A stretch of 64,000 bases of DNA, taken from NCBI RefSeq assembly GCF_031454135.1, contig NZ_JAVDQF010000001.1, positions 868,001-932,000 on the forward strand. Direction: 5' to 3'. Position 1 is the stretch's first letter. Each line of letters begins with the position of its first letter. Both the position numbers and the translations under genes were made by a program. The notes below the pieces were generated by a model. That model was not told the DNA's origin. It saw only the letters and a list, made by a program, of their open reading frames with translations, and made no database searches. Source of the DNA: Arthrobacter russicus. GTDB lineage: Bacteria; Actinomycetota; Actinomycetes; Actinomycetales; Micrococcaceae. This document shows positions 1 through 8,487 of the stretch, one piece after another.

Positions 1-3000
1 TGTTGATCATGTCGTTGGCCACCACGGTGGCGATGATCGCCCGGCGCAGGGGATGCGAATCCAATTCCGCGTCGAAACGCTCCGCCAATTGCTTCGGGAA
101 GTACTTCCGCAAAGTTCTGCGGAACCAAGGGTCGTCGGCGAGGTCGCTTTCGGCCAGCGCCTTGGCCAGTTCGATCTTGGCATAGGCCGCCAGCACCGAA
201 AGCTCCGGCGAGGTCAACCCTTGGCCGCCGTCGAGCCGGTTCCCGAGTTCCTCGGAACTCGGCAGGGCTTCGATCGTCCGGTCGAGGCCGGCCCGGGTTT
301 CGAGCCAATCCATCAAGCGTTCGTAACTGGGGCTCCATTCGACCACCCGCATCCGGTCATTGAGCAGCAGGACATTCTGGTCGATGTTGTCCTCAAGCAC
401 CAGATGACCGATTTCATCGGTCATCGCGGCCAGGAAGTCGGCGCGTTCCACGGGGTCCAAAGCTCCCGCGGCGACCATCCGGTCCACGAAAATCTTGATG
501 TTCACCTCGTGGTCGGACGTGTCCACCCCCGCAGAGTTGTCGATCGCGTCGGTGTTCAGGATCACTCCGTGCAACGCGGCCTCGATCCGGCCGCGTTGGG
601 TCAGCCCCAAGTTCCCGCCTTCGCCGACCACTTTGACCCGCAGGTCTTTGCCGTCGACCCGGATCGAGTCGTTGGCCTTGTCGCCGACCTCCGCGTGCGT
701 TTCGGTGCTCGCTTTGACATAGGTGCCAATGCCGCCGTTGTAGAGCAGATCCACCGGGGCCAGCAAGATCGCCCTGAGCAGTTCCGGAGGACTCATCGAA
801 ACGGTGTCCGCCGGCAACCCGAGCACCTCGCGGACCTCGGCGGAAATCGGAATGGCTTTCACTTGGCGCGGGCACACCCCGCCACCGCGGCTGATCAATG
901 CGGCGTCGTAATCCTGCCAAGACGAACGGGGAAGTTCGAACATCCGACGGCGTTCGGCATAGGAGACCGCCGGGTCGGGATTCGGGTCCAAGAAGATGTC
1001 CCGGTGGTCGAACGCGGCAACCAGCTTGATGTGTTCGGAGAGCAGCATTCCGTTTCCGAAGACGTCCCCGGACATGTCGCCGACGCCGACCACCGTGAAG
1101 TCTTCGGTCTGGGTGTCCACATCGAGCTCGCTGAAGTGCCGCTTCACCGATTCCCAGGCGCCGCGGGCGGTGATGCCCATGACTTTGTGGTCGTAACCCA
1201 CCGAGCCGCCTGAAGCGAAAGCATCGCCCAGCCAAAAACCGTACTCCGCCGAAATCGAGTTCGCGATGTCGGAGAACGACGCGGTGCCCTTGTCCGCCGC
1301 CACCACCAGATAGCTGTCATCGTCGTCGTGCCGGACCACCGCGGCCGGCGGCACGATCTGTTCGCCGTCCTCGGTAACCACCAAATTGTCCGTCACATCG
1401 AGAAGTCCACGGATGAAGGTCTTGTAACTTTCGATGCCTTCGGCCATCCAGGCCGAACGGTCCGCGGCCGGGTCCGGCAGCAGCTTGGCGTAGAAGCCGC
1501 CTTTGGCCCCGGTCGGCACGATCACCGCGTTCTTCACGGTCTGGGCCTTGACCAGGCCCAGAATCTCGGTTCGGAAGTCCTCGCGCCGATCGGACCAACG
1601 CAAACCACCGCGGGCCACCTTGCCGAATCTCAGATGCACGCCCTCGACGCGCGGCGAATAGACCCAGATTTCGAATTTCGGCCGGGGGAACGGCAATCCC
1701 TCGATCGCCGTCGGGTTGAACTTGATGCTCAGATAGGACTTCGACTGGAAGTAGTTGGTCCGCAAGGTCGCCTCGATCAGGTTGACCAAGCGGCGCAGCA
1801 CCCGGTCCGCGTCAAGCGTCGGAACCTGGTCCAGGCCTTCCGCGAGCCGGGCACGGACGTCGTCGAGTTTCCGGGTGCGGTCGGTATCCGGGATCTGCGG
1901 ATCGAAGCTGGTTTCGAACAATTCGACCAAAGCCCTGGCCACCGTGGGATTCCCGAGCAGGGTGTCCGCCACGAAGCCGTACGAGTTCGGGTTTCCCATC
2001 TGGCGCAGATACTTGGCATAGCTTCGCAGCACCACCACTTGCCGCCAGCCCATGCCTTCGCGGAGCACCAGCCGGTCGAAGGCATCCGACTCGCTGGCCC
2101 CGGTGATCGCGGCGCCGAAGGATTCCTTGAGCAGATCGCCGGTGCCGATCGGATCGATGCCCTGGGGATACTTCAGCCCCAGATCGTAAAGGAAGAAGTC
2201 CCGGCCGTCTGCGGTTTGGATCTCGAACGGACGCTCATCGAGGACCTCCAGGCCGAGGTTGTGGAAGAACGGCAGGATTTGGCTCAAGCTCTTCGGCCGT
2301 GCCATGTAGAGCTTGACCCGGGCATCCTCTTCCAGTTCATCGCCCACGCCTTCCGGCAGATAGACCTTCATCCCGGGCCCGCATTCGGCCGAAGCCGCAT
2401 TGCGCTGCGCATTCTGGAAATCGCGGTCGTAGTCCTCGAAGCGGCGCAGATCTTCGATCGCGTCTTCGATCTCGAAATCTACCCGGTAGCTTGCCGGGAA
2501 CGCTTCGGCCCACTGGGCGGCCAGAGGTTGCGCCTGGCCCGAGGGCAGCACTGCCGACAGCACCTCGGTAAGGCCTTCCGACCAGGATCGCGCAGCGGTG
2601 ACCAATCGGGCTTCCAACTCACCGGCGTCGACCTCAAGGGCCTTCGCTTTGGCCTCGGCATCCTTGGGCAGCCGGATCCGGAAGAACAACCGGGCCAGCG
2701 CAGATTCGCTCATCCGGGCCTCGAAGTCGATGCTCACAGCACCGAAGGTCTGCGTCAGCTCCGCTTCGATCCGTTTCCGAACCGCGGTGGTGTATCGATC
2801 CCGTGGGATGAAGATCAGCGCGGACATGAACCGGCCATAAATGTCCTGGCGCAGGAACAACCTGGTCCGGCGCCGTTCCTGGAGCCGCATGATCCCATCC
2901 GCGATCGCGATCAAGTCAGCGACCTCGATTTGGAACAGTTCGTCCCGCGGATAGGTTTCGAGCACCGCGAACAGGTCTTTGCCGGAGTGCGAATCGGGTG

Positions 3001-4105
3001 GGAAGCCGAAATGCCGGAGCACCTGGTTGACCTTCTCCCGGACCACCGGGATCTTCCGGACCGACCCCGTGTAGACCACCGAGGCGAAAAGCCCGATGAA
3101 CCGCTTCTCGCCATTGACATTGCCTTCGGCGTCAAACGATTTCACCCCGATGTAATCGAGATACCCGGTCCGGTGCACCGTCGAGCGCGAGTTGGCTTTG
3201 GTGATCACCAGAGCGCGCTTTTCCCGGGCCTTCCGCCGGCCGGCCTCGGTCAAGTGTTGGACTTGTTTGTTGACTTTGGCGTCCCGGAGCAACCCCAACC
3301 CGCTGCCTTCGCGGTTGATCAGCACGTCTTCGCCGGCTTCGGTGACCAAATCGTATTCGCGGTAGCCGAGGAAGGTGAAGTTCCCGGCGTCCATCCACCG
3401 GAGCAGCTCTTCGGCCTCGCGCAGATCGGAGACTTGGTCCCCGCCGGTGACTTTGGCCAGCTCGGCAGCGCAGCCGACGGCTTTCTGCCGCATCGGCTGC
3501 CAATCCTCGACCGCCGCCCGGACGTCGCCCAAAACCCGGGTCAAGCCCTCGATCAGCGCCTCGGCGGCAGCCTCGTCCTGTTGGCTGATCTCGATCGCGA
3601 TCCAGGATTCCAGATGCGAAGACTGGTTTCCGCTCGCGATCAGGTGCGAAATGTCCGGCATCGCAGCAGTGTCGCCGCTGGAGACGCCCAGGTAGGCGGG
3701 AACCTTCGCGACGCTGATCAGTTCGTCGTCGGCATTGCCCCGCGCCGCGACGAACATCGGGTGCACGACCAAGGTGATTGCCGCATTCTGCCGGACCACC
3801 TCTGCGGTTACCGAATCGACGAGGAACGGCATGTCATCGGTCACGATGTAAACGATGGATTCTTTGTAATGCCGGGTCTGGTCGTCTTCATTGACGATCG
3901 CGACCTTGGCCGTTCCGGGCGGCCGGTTCTGGGCCAACTCCCAATGTTTGAGTGCCCGGTTGCGCAAAGTACTGGATTCGTACTTGGCCCGGTCGTCGTC
4001 AGCAATCTGCTGGTAATAGTCGTCGATGAAACTGTCGATTGTCTCTTCAGTCAGTTTCGTCGTCCCGGTATTGGGCACCATGGTCTCTTCGGACCCGTTC
4101 GACAT
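1..4105 (-). CDS. gdh: NAD-specific glutamate dehydrogenase, large type (C-terminus outside window)
   Basis: Catalyses NAD-dependent oxidative deamination of glutamate to 2-oxoglutarate in the cytosol. The reading frame stays open for about 1368 codons to the window edge; the family is about 1600 residues, so roughly the last 230-250 residues are missing. The N-terminus starts MSNGSEETM and continues into the conserved N-terminal region (VYIVTDDMPFLVDSVTAEV, then LVVHPMF), typical of the Bac_GDH family. The ATG at 4105 is preceded by a GGAGG box about 7 bases upstream. It lies downstream of the CpaE-like gene on the same strand, separated by a hairpin, so it probably has its own transcript. 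Large plus-strand frames across this region are antisense shadows. Family assignment is confident. Confidence 0.92.
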   Translation of the reverse strand, partial: MSNGSEETMVPNTGTTKLTEETIDSFIDDYYQQIADDDRAKYESSTLRNRALKHWELAQNRPPGTAKVAIVNEDDQTRHYKESIVYIVTDDMPFLVDSVTAEVVRQNAAITLVVHPMFVAARGNADDELISVAKVPAYLGVSSGDTAAMPDISHLIASGNQSSHLESWIAIEISQQDEAAAEALIEGLTRVLGDVRAAVEDWQPMRQKAVGCAAELAKVTGGDQVSDLREAEELLRWMDAGNFTFLGYREYDLVTEAGEDVLINREGSGLGLLRDAKVNKQVQHLTEAGRRKAREKRALVITKANSRSTVHRTGYLDYIGVKSFDAEGNVNGEKRFIGLFASVVYTGSVRKIPVVREKVNQVLRHFGFPPDSHSGKDLFAVLETYPRDELFQIEVADLIAIADGIMRLQERRRTRLFLRQDIYGRFMSALIFIPRDRYTTAVRKRIEAELTQTFGAVSIDFEARMSESALARLFFRIRLPKDAEAKAKALEVDAGELEARLVTAARSWSEGLTEVLSAVLPSGQAQPLAAQWAEAFPASYRVDFEIEDAIEDLRRFEDYDRDFQNAQRNAASAECGPGMKVYLPEGVGDELEEDARVKLYMARPKSLSQILPFFHNLGLEVLDERPFEIQTADGRDFFLYDLGLKYPQGIDPIGTGDLLKESFGAAITGASESDAFDRLVLREGMGWRQVVVLRSYAKYLRQMGNPNSYGFVADTLLGNPTVARALVELFETSFDPQIPDTDRTRKLDDVRARLAEGLDQVPTLDADRVLRRLVNLIEATLRTNYFQSKSYLSIKFNPTAIEGLPFPRPKFEIWVYSPRVEGVHLRFGKVARGGLRWSDRREDFRTEILGLVKAQTVKNAVIVPTGAKGGFYAKLLPDPAADRSAWMAEGIESYKTFIRGLLDVTDNLVVTEDGEQIVPPAAVVRHDDDDSYLVVAADKGTASFSDIANSISAEYGFWLGDAFASGGSVGYDHKVMGITARGAWESVKRHFSELDVDTQTEDFTVVGVGDMSGDVFGNGMLLSEHIKLVAAFDHRDIFLDPNPDPAVSYAERRRMFELPRSSWQDYDAALISRGGGVCPRQVKAIPISAEVREVLGLPADTVSMSPPELLRAILLAPVDLLYNGGIGTYVKASTETHAEVGDKANDSIRVDGKDLRVKVVGEGGNLGLTQRGRIEAALHGVILNTDAIDNSAGVDTSDHEVNIKIFVDRMVAAGALDPVERADFLAAMTDEIGHLVLEDNIDQNVLLLNDRMRVVEWSPSYERLMDWLETRAGLDRTIEALPSSEELGNRLDGGQGLTSPELSVLAAYAKIELAKALAESDLADDPWFRRTLRKYFPKQLAERFDAELDSHPLRRAIIATVVANDMIN

Positions 4106-4130
4106 GGGAATACGCCTCCGTCGCAGTTAA

Positions 4131-4150
4131 GGACCGCTTCCTTGCGGTCC
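4131..4150 (-). terminator. Short hairpin between the CpaE-like gene and gdh
   Basis: A perfect 7-bp stem (GGACCGC / GCGGTCC) with a 6-base loop is followed on the minus strand by TTAA. It lies just after the stop of the CpaE-like gene and about 25 bases before the gdh start. It could be a weak intrinsic terminator or a 5'-UTR stem of gdh mRNA. Confidence 0.5.
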
Positions 4151-4160
4151 CAGAATGAGA

Positions 4161-5522
4161 CTAGCGCGAAACCGTCCGCCCTGCTGTGTTTGAAGTTACA
4201 GCAGATCTTCTGGATCGCTGTGCATCTGCACCAATGATATCCGCGATCTTCCGGCGCAGCTGCGAGTCGGCCACCGCCTCCCGGAGGGCTTGCCCGGCAA
4301 GCAGAGCACGATCTGCCGACTCCGGTTCCCACGGCAGGAAATGCGCGATCGGCAGCGACGGTCCGAATCGCTCCCAGGCGCGCCGCAACGCCGCTTCCGG
4401 CCGTCGGCCCACGGCCGAAGCCCGGACCTTGTTCAGCACCACGGTGAGGCACGCTGCCGGCACGATGGAAAGCACCTCATCGAGCGCCCGGAGCAATCTG
4501 GGCACCCCGATGCTGTCCGCCGCCCCCACGGCAATCACCTGATCTGCTTCGGACAACACCAGCAACGCCGAGCCGTTGCGCCGCGGCGCCATGGTGTCGA
4601 AGCTGAGCTCCTCATCCGCTTCCAAGGCAAAACCGCAATCGATCACCGTGGTCTGGAAAACCTCCCGGGACCGGTCCAACACCTGGCGCAGCGCGGAACT
4701 GCGCAGTTCCGGCCAGCGGTCCGCGCGGCTCAATCCGGTCAACACCCGGAGGGGGCTGCCCCCGACCACCAGCTCCACGGAAGACTTCAGCAGACTCGCC
4801 GGATCGAGCACGCCCTGTTCCGCGTATCGGCAGGCTTGGGCTATCCCGGCGGATTCGTCGAGCAAACCGAGCGTCGCGGCCACGCTCGGACCGTAAGTGT
4901 CGGCGTCGATCAAGAGCACGGAATCCCCGGTGGCAGCCGCTTCGGCAGCCAGATTCACGGCAACCGTGGTCTTGCCGGGCGAACCTACCGGACCCCAGAC
5001 CGCGAGGACCCGGTGCTCGGCAACCCCGGCCGGCGCCGGCCCCGCCGGCCCGCGGCTGCCCTGGGGCAAGAACCCTTCACTCGGCGGATCCGTCGCCGCG
5101 TGCGTCCTGAGCGGCGCAGAAGCATCCGCATACCCCGGGTCCGCCCCGCCCGACGGCGTGGCAACACCCAATTCCGGGCCGGCATCGACGAGCCGGCAGA
5201 TCTGCGCCGCGAGATCCACGGCGCCGCTGCGCTCCGGAGCCGTGGCCACCCCGAGATTCTGCAGGCGCCGCTGTTGCGCACCGTCGTCGCTGAGCACCAG
5301 GAGGCTCACCCCTTGGTGCCGGAAGCGGTCCAGGACGCTGGCGGTGAGCTCGTCGATGCCGGTCGAGACGATCGCTGCCCTGGCCAGTCCGCTCTGGCAG
5401 ACGGCGATCAGCTCGGCAAGTTCCGCGCAATGCCTGACCACTGCGATCGGCCCGCGCAAGCCTTCCAGACCGGCGACCAGGTCACCCGCCGCCCGGCCGA
5501 CGGTAGCGACCGGAATACTCAT
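4161..5522 (-). CDS. CpaE-like MinD/ParA-family ATPase
   Basis: About 453 residues. An N-terminal receiver-like region (about 1-120) and a Pro/Ala-rich linker precede a MinD/ParA-type P-loop domain. The deviant Walker A reads GPVGSPGKTTVAVNLA, followed by LLIDADTYGPSVAATLG and TTVIDCG (Walker B). CpaE-like ATPases usually localise or assemble Flp/Tad pili or secretion machinery. I chose ATG 5522 because it overlaps the upstream stop by 4 bp (ATGA), indicating translational coupling to the SAF-domain gene. An upstream in-frame start at 5546 would overlap that gene further. No cpaF, flp or tad genes are nearby, so its actual role is open. Confidence 0.8.
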   Translation of the reverse strand: MSIPVATVGRAAGDLVAGLEGLRGPIAVVRHCAELAELIAVCQSGLARAAIVSTGIDELTASVLDRFRHQGVSLLVLSDDGAQQRRLQNLGVATAPERSGAVDLAAQICRLVDAGPELGVATPSGGADPGYADASAPLRTHAATDPPSEGFLPQGSRGPAGPAPAGVAEHRVLAVWGPVGSPGKTTVAVNLAAEAAATGDSVLLIDADTYGPSVAATLGLLDESAGIAQACRYAEQGVLDPASLLKSSVELVVGGSPLRVLTGLSRADRWPELRSSALRQVLDRSREVFQTTVIDCGFALEADEELSFDTMAPRRNGSALLVLSEADQVIAVGAADSIGVPRLLRALDEVLSIVPAACLTVVLNKVRASAVGRRPEAALRRAWERFGPSLPIAHFLPWEPESADRALLAGQALREAVADSQLRRKIADIIGADAQRSRRSAVTSNTAGRTVSR

Positions 5523-6163
5523 CCCTGGCCGCCGGAAGGGTTCCACACCACGGAAATTTTGGCGTTGTTCGCCAGCGAATCCAAAATCTGGGGCATCTGC
5601 TGTTTGCCCACCAGCACGTAGACCGACGTGCTCCGATTGCTGCCCAGGCCCCCGGATCTGTTTTCCAGCTGCGAAATTTCGGCCCCGGCCAGCAGCCGCA
5701 CCGGTTCATTGAAACCGCCGGACCGCACATCGGGCCGGCTGGCCCAGACATCCACCCGGCTGCCGACTTTCGCCCCGGCCGGCAAATTCTCGTCCAGGCT
5801 GAACGCAATGGGGCTGCGATCGACCGACGCGGCCTCGTCGATGCTTGATTTCGGCAGCAATTCGCCCTGCGGAATGCGCTGGACCGCAAATCCATTCGAC
5901 GGCAATCCTTCGGCAGCCAACTGATATCGTTCCTGCACCGGATCGAGGCGCACCCGGCCACGGTCCAGCAGGTCTTCGGTGATTTTCTGCCCGACCGGGA
6001 TATCCCGTTTGGCAATGAAGACCTCGGTCGTCCGGTCGGCTCCGGCCAGCAGGGACACTACCGCGGCTACCGAAGCGAGGACCAGCAGAATGCCCACCAG
6101 GAGCCGGGGATCACGCCAAGACGGCCGCTTGAGCCGATTCGTTGCCGGGGTGCCGAGCGTCAT
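5519..6163 (-). CDS. SAF-domain (CpaB/RcpC-like) membrane-anchored protein
   Basis: About 214 residues. One transmembrane helix at about residues 23-43 (LLVGILLVLASVAAVVSLLAG) is followed by a SAF domain beginning VFIAKRDIPVGQKITEDLL, as in CpaB pilus-assembly proteins. The body is predicted to lie outside the membrane. The ATG at 6163 has GGAGG about 5 bases upstream; a longer frame extends to 6298 without a comparable ribosome-binding site. It is translationally coupled to the CpaE-like ATPase. CpaB and CpaE normally belong to tad loci, but here they form an isolated pair. Confidence 0.75.
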   Translation of the reverse strand: MTLGTPATNRLKRPSWRDPRLLVGILLVLASVAAVVSLLAGADRTTEVFIAKRDIPVGQKITEDLLDRGRVRLDPVQERYQLAAEGLPSNGFAVQRIPQGELLPKSSIDEAASVDRSPIAFSLDENLPAGAKVGSRVDVWASRPDVRSGGFNEPVRLLAGAEISQLENRSGGLGSNRSTSVYVLVGKQQMPQILDSLANNAKISVVWNPSGGQG

Positions 6164-6326
6164 TCCGCCTCCGCCGCGTCGTCGGATTCCTGCCGATGCC
6201 ATCTGTGGGTCACCGTGGTCCCACCAGACTAGACGCAGATCACCGGCTGCCAAGCAGTTCCCCGAAAATCTGTGGAAAACCACGGCAAAGCTGTCCAAAC
6301 CCGGTCAAGGGTGACAAAATCGAGGC

Positions 6327-6551
6327 ATGCCCCGCTTCCTGACCTTGGCCGACGTCTCGGAACAGCTCCAGATTTCCGCACCGGCAGCCTACGCTTTGGT
6401 CCGCAGCGGCGAACTCTCCGCGATTCAAGTGGGCGGCCGGGGACAGTGGCGGATCGAAGAGGCGATGTTGGAGAAATACATCCAAGACCGCTATGCCGAG
6501 GCCGAGCGCCAGATTGCTGAGAACCGGGCGAAGTCCGGCAGTACCGATTGA
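6327..6551 (+). CDS. Small excisionase-type helix-turn-helix protein
   Basis: 74 residues with a MerR/excisionase-like winged helix: LTLADVSEQLQISAPAAYALVRSGELSAIQVGGRGQWRI, followed by a basic/acidic C-terminal helix. This fold occurs in BldC-type regulators as well as in phage excisionases; no integrase or attachment site is nearby, so a housekeeping DNA-binding role is more likely. It is divergent from the CpaB-like gene, sharing a 163-bp intergenic region. A GAGG sits only a few bases before the ATG. Confidence 0.7.
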   Translation: MPRFLTLADVSEQLQISAPAAYALVRSGELSAIQVGGRGQWRIEEAMLEKYIQDRYAEAERQIAENRAKSGSTD

Positions 6552-6567
6552 TTCGGCGAACCAGGGT

Positions 6568-7134
6568 TCACCGTGGTTCCCTGGTCGCGGACGAGAGCGC
6601 TGCGATCGCCGCGAAAGGCACCATCCGCCGCCCCGCGACATTCCCGACCCGGCGTGCTTCACCATCCCGGACCACGGTGATTTCGCAGTAGTCCCGCCCG
6701 ACCTGATCGATGGTTCCGGAAATCGTTGCCGGCGCTGCGTCCAGCCCGGCCAAATGAACGGTGACGAACTCCCGGTCCCGGGCCAGCAGACGCACCGCAG
6801 ATCCGAAGCCATGCCGCAGCGCGCTGCTCGGCCGGCTCGCCGAACCTGAAAGTCCCTGCACGGTCAGCACTTCCGCGCTGCGGATTAGCACTGAGCGGAC
6901 TTCGGTTTCCAAGAGGAACCAGGCCTCCCCCACCCGGGACAGTACGCCGTCGAACCGCAGCCGCGATGTCAACTGCACCGTCACAGACGAACCCGAGGAA
7001 CCACGAATCCGGTCCGCGAACTCGATCCCGGCGGACTCGGCGCGGGCCAGATCGGTGATCTCGGATTCGAATCCGAGCTGTTGCGAAGCCGACATCTGGC
7101 CGTCCAGATCTCTGAAGAACCCCTCCCATCGCAT
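6568..7134 (-). CDS. Conserved hypothetical protein
   Basis: About 188 residues from MRWEGFFRDLDGQMSASQQLGFESEITDLARAES. I do not recognise a catalytic motif. The body resembles a small beta-rich fold (VTVQLTSRLRFDGVLSRVGEAWFLLE, later FVTVHLAGLDAAPATISGTIDQVGRDYCEITV), consistent with two repeated SH3-like strand sets. No signal peptide or membrane segment is seen. The frame is open to 7218 but the upstream part has atypical composition, so ATG 7134 is preferred. It is convergent with the small HTH gene (about 16 bp apart) and divergent from the LysM gene. Function unknown. Confidence 0.6.
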   Translation of the reverse strand: MRWEGFFRDLDGQMSASQQLGFESEITDLARAESAGIEFADRIRGSSGSSVTVQLTSRLRFDGVLSRVGEAWFLLETEVRSVLIRSAEVLTVQGLSGSASRPSSALRHGFGSAVRLLARDREFVTVHLAGLDAAPATISGTIDQVGRDYCEITVVRDGEARRVGNVAGRRMVPFAAIAALSSATREPR

Positions 7135-7217
7135 CCGCACAGCGTATTGGCGCGGCAGGAAGAGGTCAAGGGAACGGCACACAAAAGGCATGGACAAAAA
7201 GACCAGGAGATGCTCCA

Positions 7218-7964
7218 ATGTCTTCTATGAATCTCAAAACACATCAAACATCATCAAAAGGCATTCAAGTTCATCGGCATTCTGTACCGTTGTCCGAAGA
7301 CCTGCTGCTCGGAGTACTCGTTTTGGCCCTCGGCGCGGGCTTCACCGTGCTCGGCGGCTTCGCCTTGCCGGACTGGCAACGAACCGGCTTCTGGCAATCG
7401 GCGACCTTCGACGATCTGATCGGCGCCACGGCAATCGCAGCGGGGGTCGCCATCGTGCTCTGGTGGCTGGTTTCGATGCTCGCGGCAGTTGCCGCAGCGC
7501 TGCTTTTCGCCCGTGGAAACCGCCGTCTGGCAGCCCGCTTCGGGCGACTGGCACCGGGGTTCATAAGGCGTCTGGCGATCGCCCTGCTGGGCATCAACCT
7601 GACCACGGTGCCACTCGCCTATGCCGACCAGGCAACGGACCCCGCGGCGCCGGCCGCCCAGGAAGCACCAGGCCAAGAATCCGTCGAACCGACCTACCGA
7701 GGGGTGGATCCGGCGTGGAAACCTCGGAACGCCACTCCCCCGCCGAACGCCGCTCCCCCGCCGGCCGCAACCCGCAGCGTCCGGGTGGTGGCAGCCGGCG
7801 AGAGCCTGTGGTCGATTGCCGCCACGACGCTGCGCGCCGGCGCTGCAGCATCCGACATCGCCGCCGAGTGGCCCCGCTGGTATGCGCAGAACCGGGAATC
7901 TGTGGGCCCGGACCCGGATCGGCTCCTGGCCGGGTCGGAACTGCAGGCGCCTGATCCGGCTTGA
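7218..7964 (+). CDS. Membrane protein with C-terminal LysM domain
   Basis: 248 residues. Two or three hydrophobic helices lie in the first 130 residues (LLLGVLVLALGAGFTVLGG, AIAAGVAIVLWWLVSMLAAVAAALLF, LAIALLGINLTTVPLAYA). A Pro/Ala-rich linker follows, then a C-terminal LysM module (VRVVAAGESLWSIAATTL...GPDPDRLLAGSELQAP), a peptidoglycan-binding fold. It is probably a membrane-anchored, wall-facing protein. A GGAG ribosome-binding site lies about 8 bases before ATG 7218. It is followed closely by the Rv3235-like gene, as in many actinobacteria upstream of secA. Confidence 0.75.
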   Translation: MSSMNLKTHQTSSKGIQVHRHSVPLSEDLLLGVLVLALGAGFTVLGGFALPDWQRTGFWQSATFDDLIGATAIAAGVAIVLWWLVSMLAAVAAALLFARGNRRLAARFGRLAPGFIRRLAIALLGINLTTVPLAYADQATDPAAPAAQEAPGQESVEPTYRGVDPAWKPRNATPPPNAAPPPAATRSVRVVAAGESLWSIAATTLRAGAAASDIAAEWPRWYAQNRESVGPDPDRLLAGSELQAPDPA

Positions 7965-7992
7965 ATCCTGGTGTTCGGTAAGGGGAACCGAA

Positions 7993-8445
7993 ATGAACAG
8001 TGCCCTTGCTGCAGCTTGGGAGTCCGACGAGCCGGGGGTGCGACTTAGTGCGGTACGGGCTGAATCGCGGACTCGGCAGAGCCGGCCCGCCGCCGATGAA
8101 CGAGCGGAAGTGCACCGGGTCGCCGGACATGTCGCCCGTGGCGCCCTCGAGGTGCTGGCCGGATCGCGGCAGGCCCAACAACTGGCCTCGCTGCTCGTGC
8201 CTGCGGTCTATCGCAGTCTGTTGGCCCGCGCCGAACTGAGCAAACGGGCCAGAGAATTGGACCCGGCGAAGTTCGCCAAACTCCACCAAGGAGTCAAGGC
8301 CCACTCGGTGCATTCATGCGCCGTAGTCCCAGGGGTTTACGAACTGAGCGTCGTGGTCACGGAACGAATCCGGTGCCGAGCACTGGCGATGCGGATAGAA
8401 AAGCAGGGCGGCAACTGGAAAGTCACCGCCCTGCTCATCGGTTGA
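7993..8445 (+). CDS. Rv3235-family (DUF6459-like) protein
   Basis: 150 residues from MNSALAAAWES. The C-terminal half (HRVAGHVARGALEVLAGSRQAQQLASLLVPAVYRSL...VVTERIRCRALAMRIEKQGGNWKVTALLIG) matches my memory of the Rv3235 family, which sits beside secA in actinobacteria. It ends about 40 bp from the secA stop, convergent. The ATG at 7993 has GGGGA upstream; a longer open frame reaches back to 7621 but overlaps the LysM gene in another frame and is spurious. Function is not established. Confidence 0.7.
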   Translation: MNSALAAAWESDEPGVRLSAVRAESRTRQSRPAADERAEVHRVAGHVARGALEVLAGSRQAQQLASLLVPAVYRSLLARAELSKRARELDPAKFAKLHQGVKAHSVHSCAVVPGVYELSVVVTERIRCRALAMRIEKQGGNWKVTALLIG

Positions 8446-8487
8446 ACCCGCGCATCGGCTGAATGCCAGGTCGTCCGGGCCGCCGGC

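Noticed and set aside
1328-4237. 969-codon plus-strand open frame
   Set aside because: It is antisense to NAD-glutamate dehydrogenase; its product is a low-complexity Arg/Gly/His/Gln-rich sequence typical of GC-rich antisense frames.
6327-6551. Excisionase of an integrated element
   Set aside because: The fold fits, but there is no integrase, attachment-site repeat or compositional change around it.
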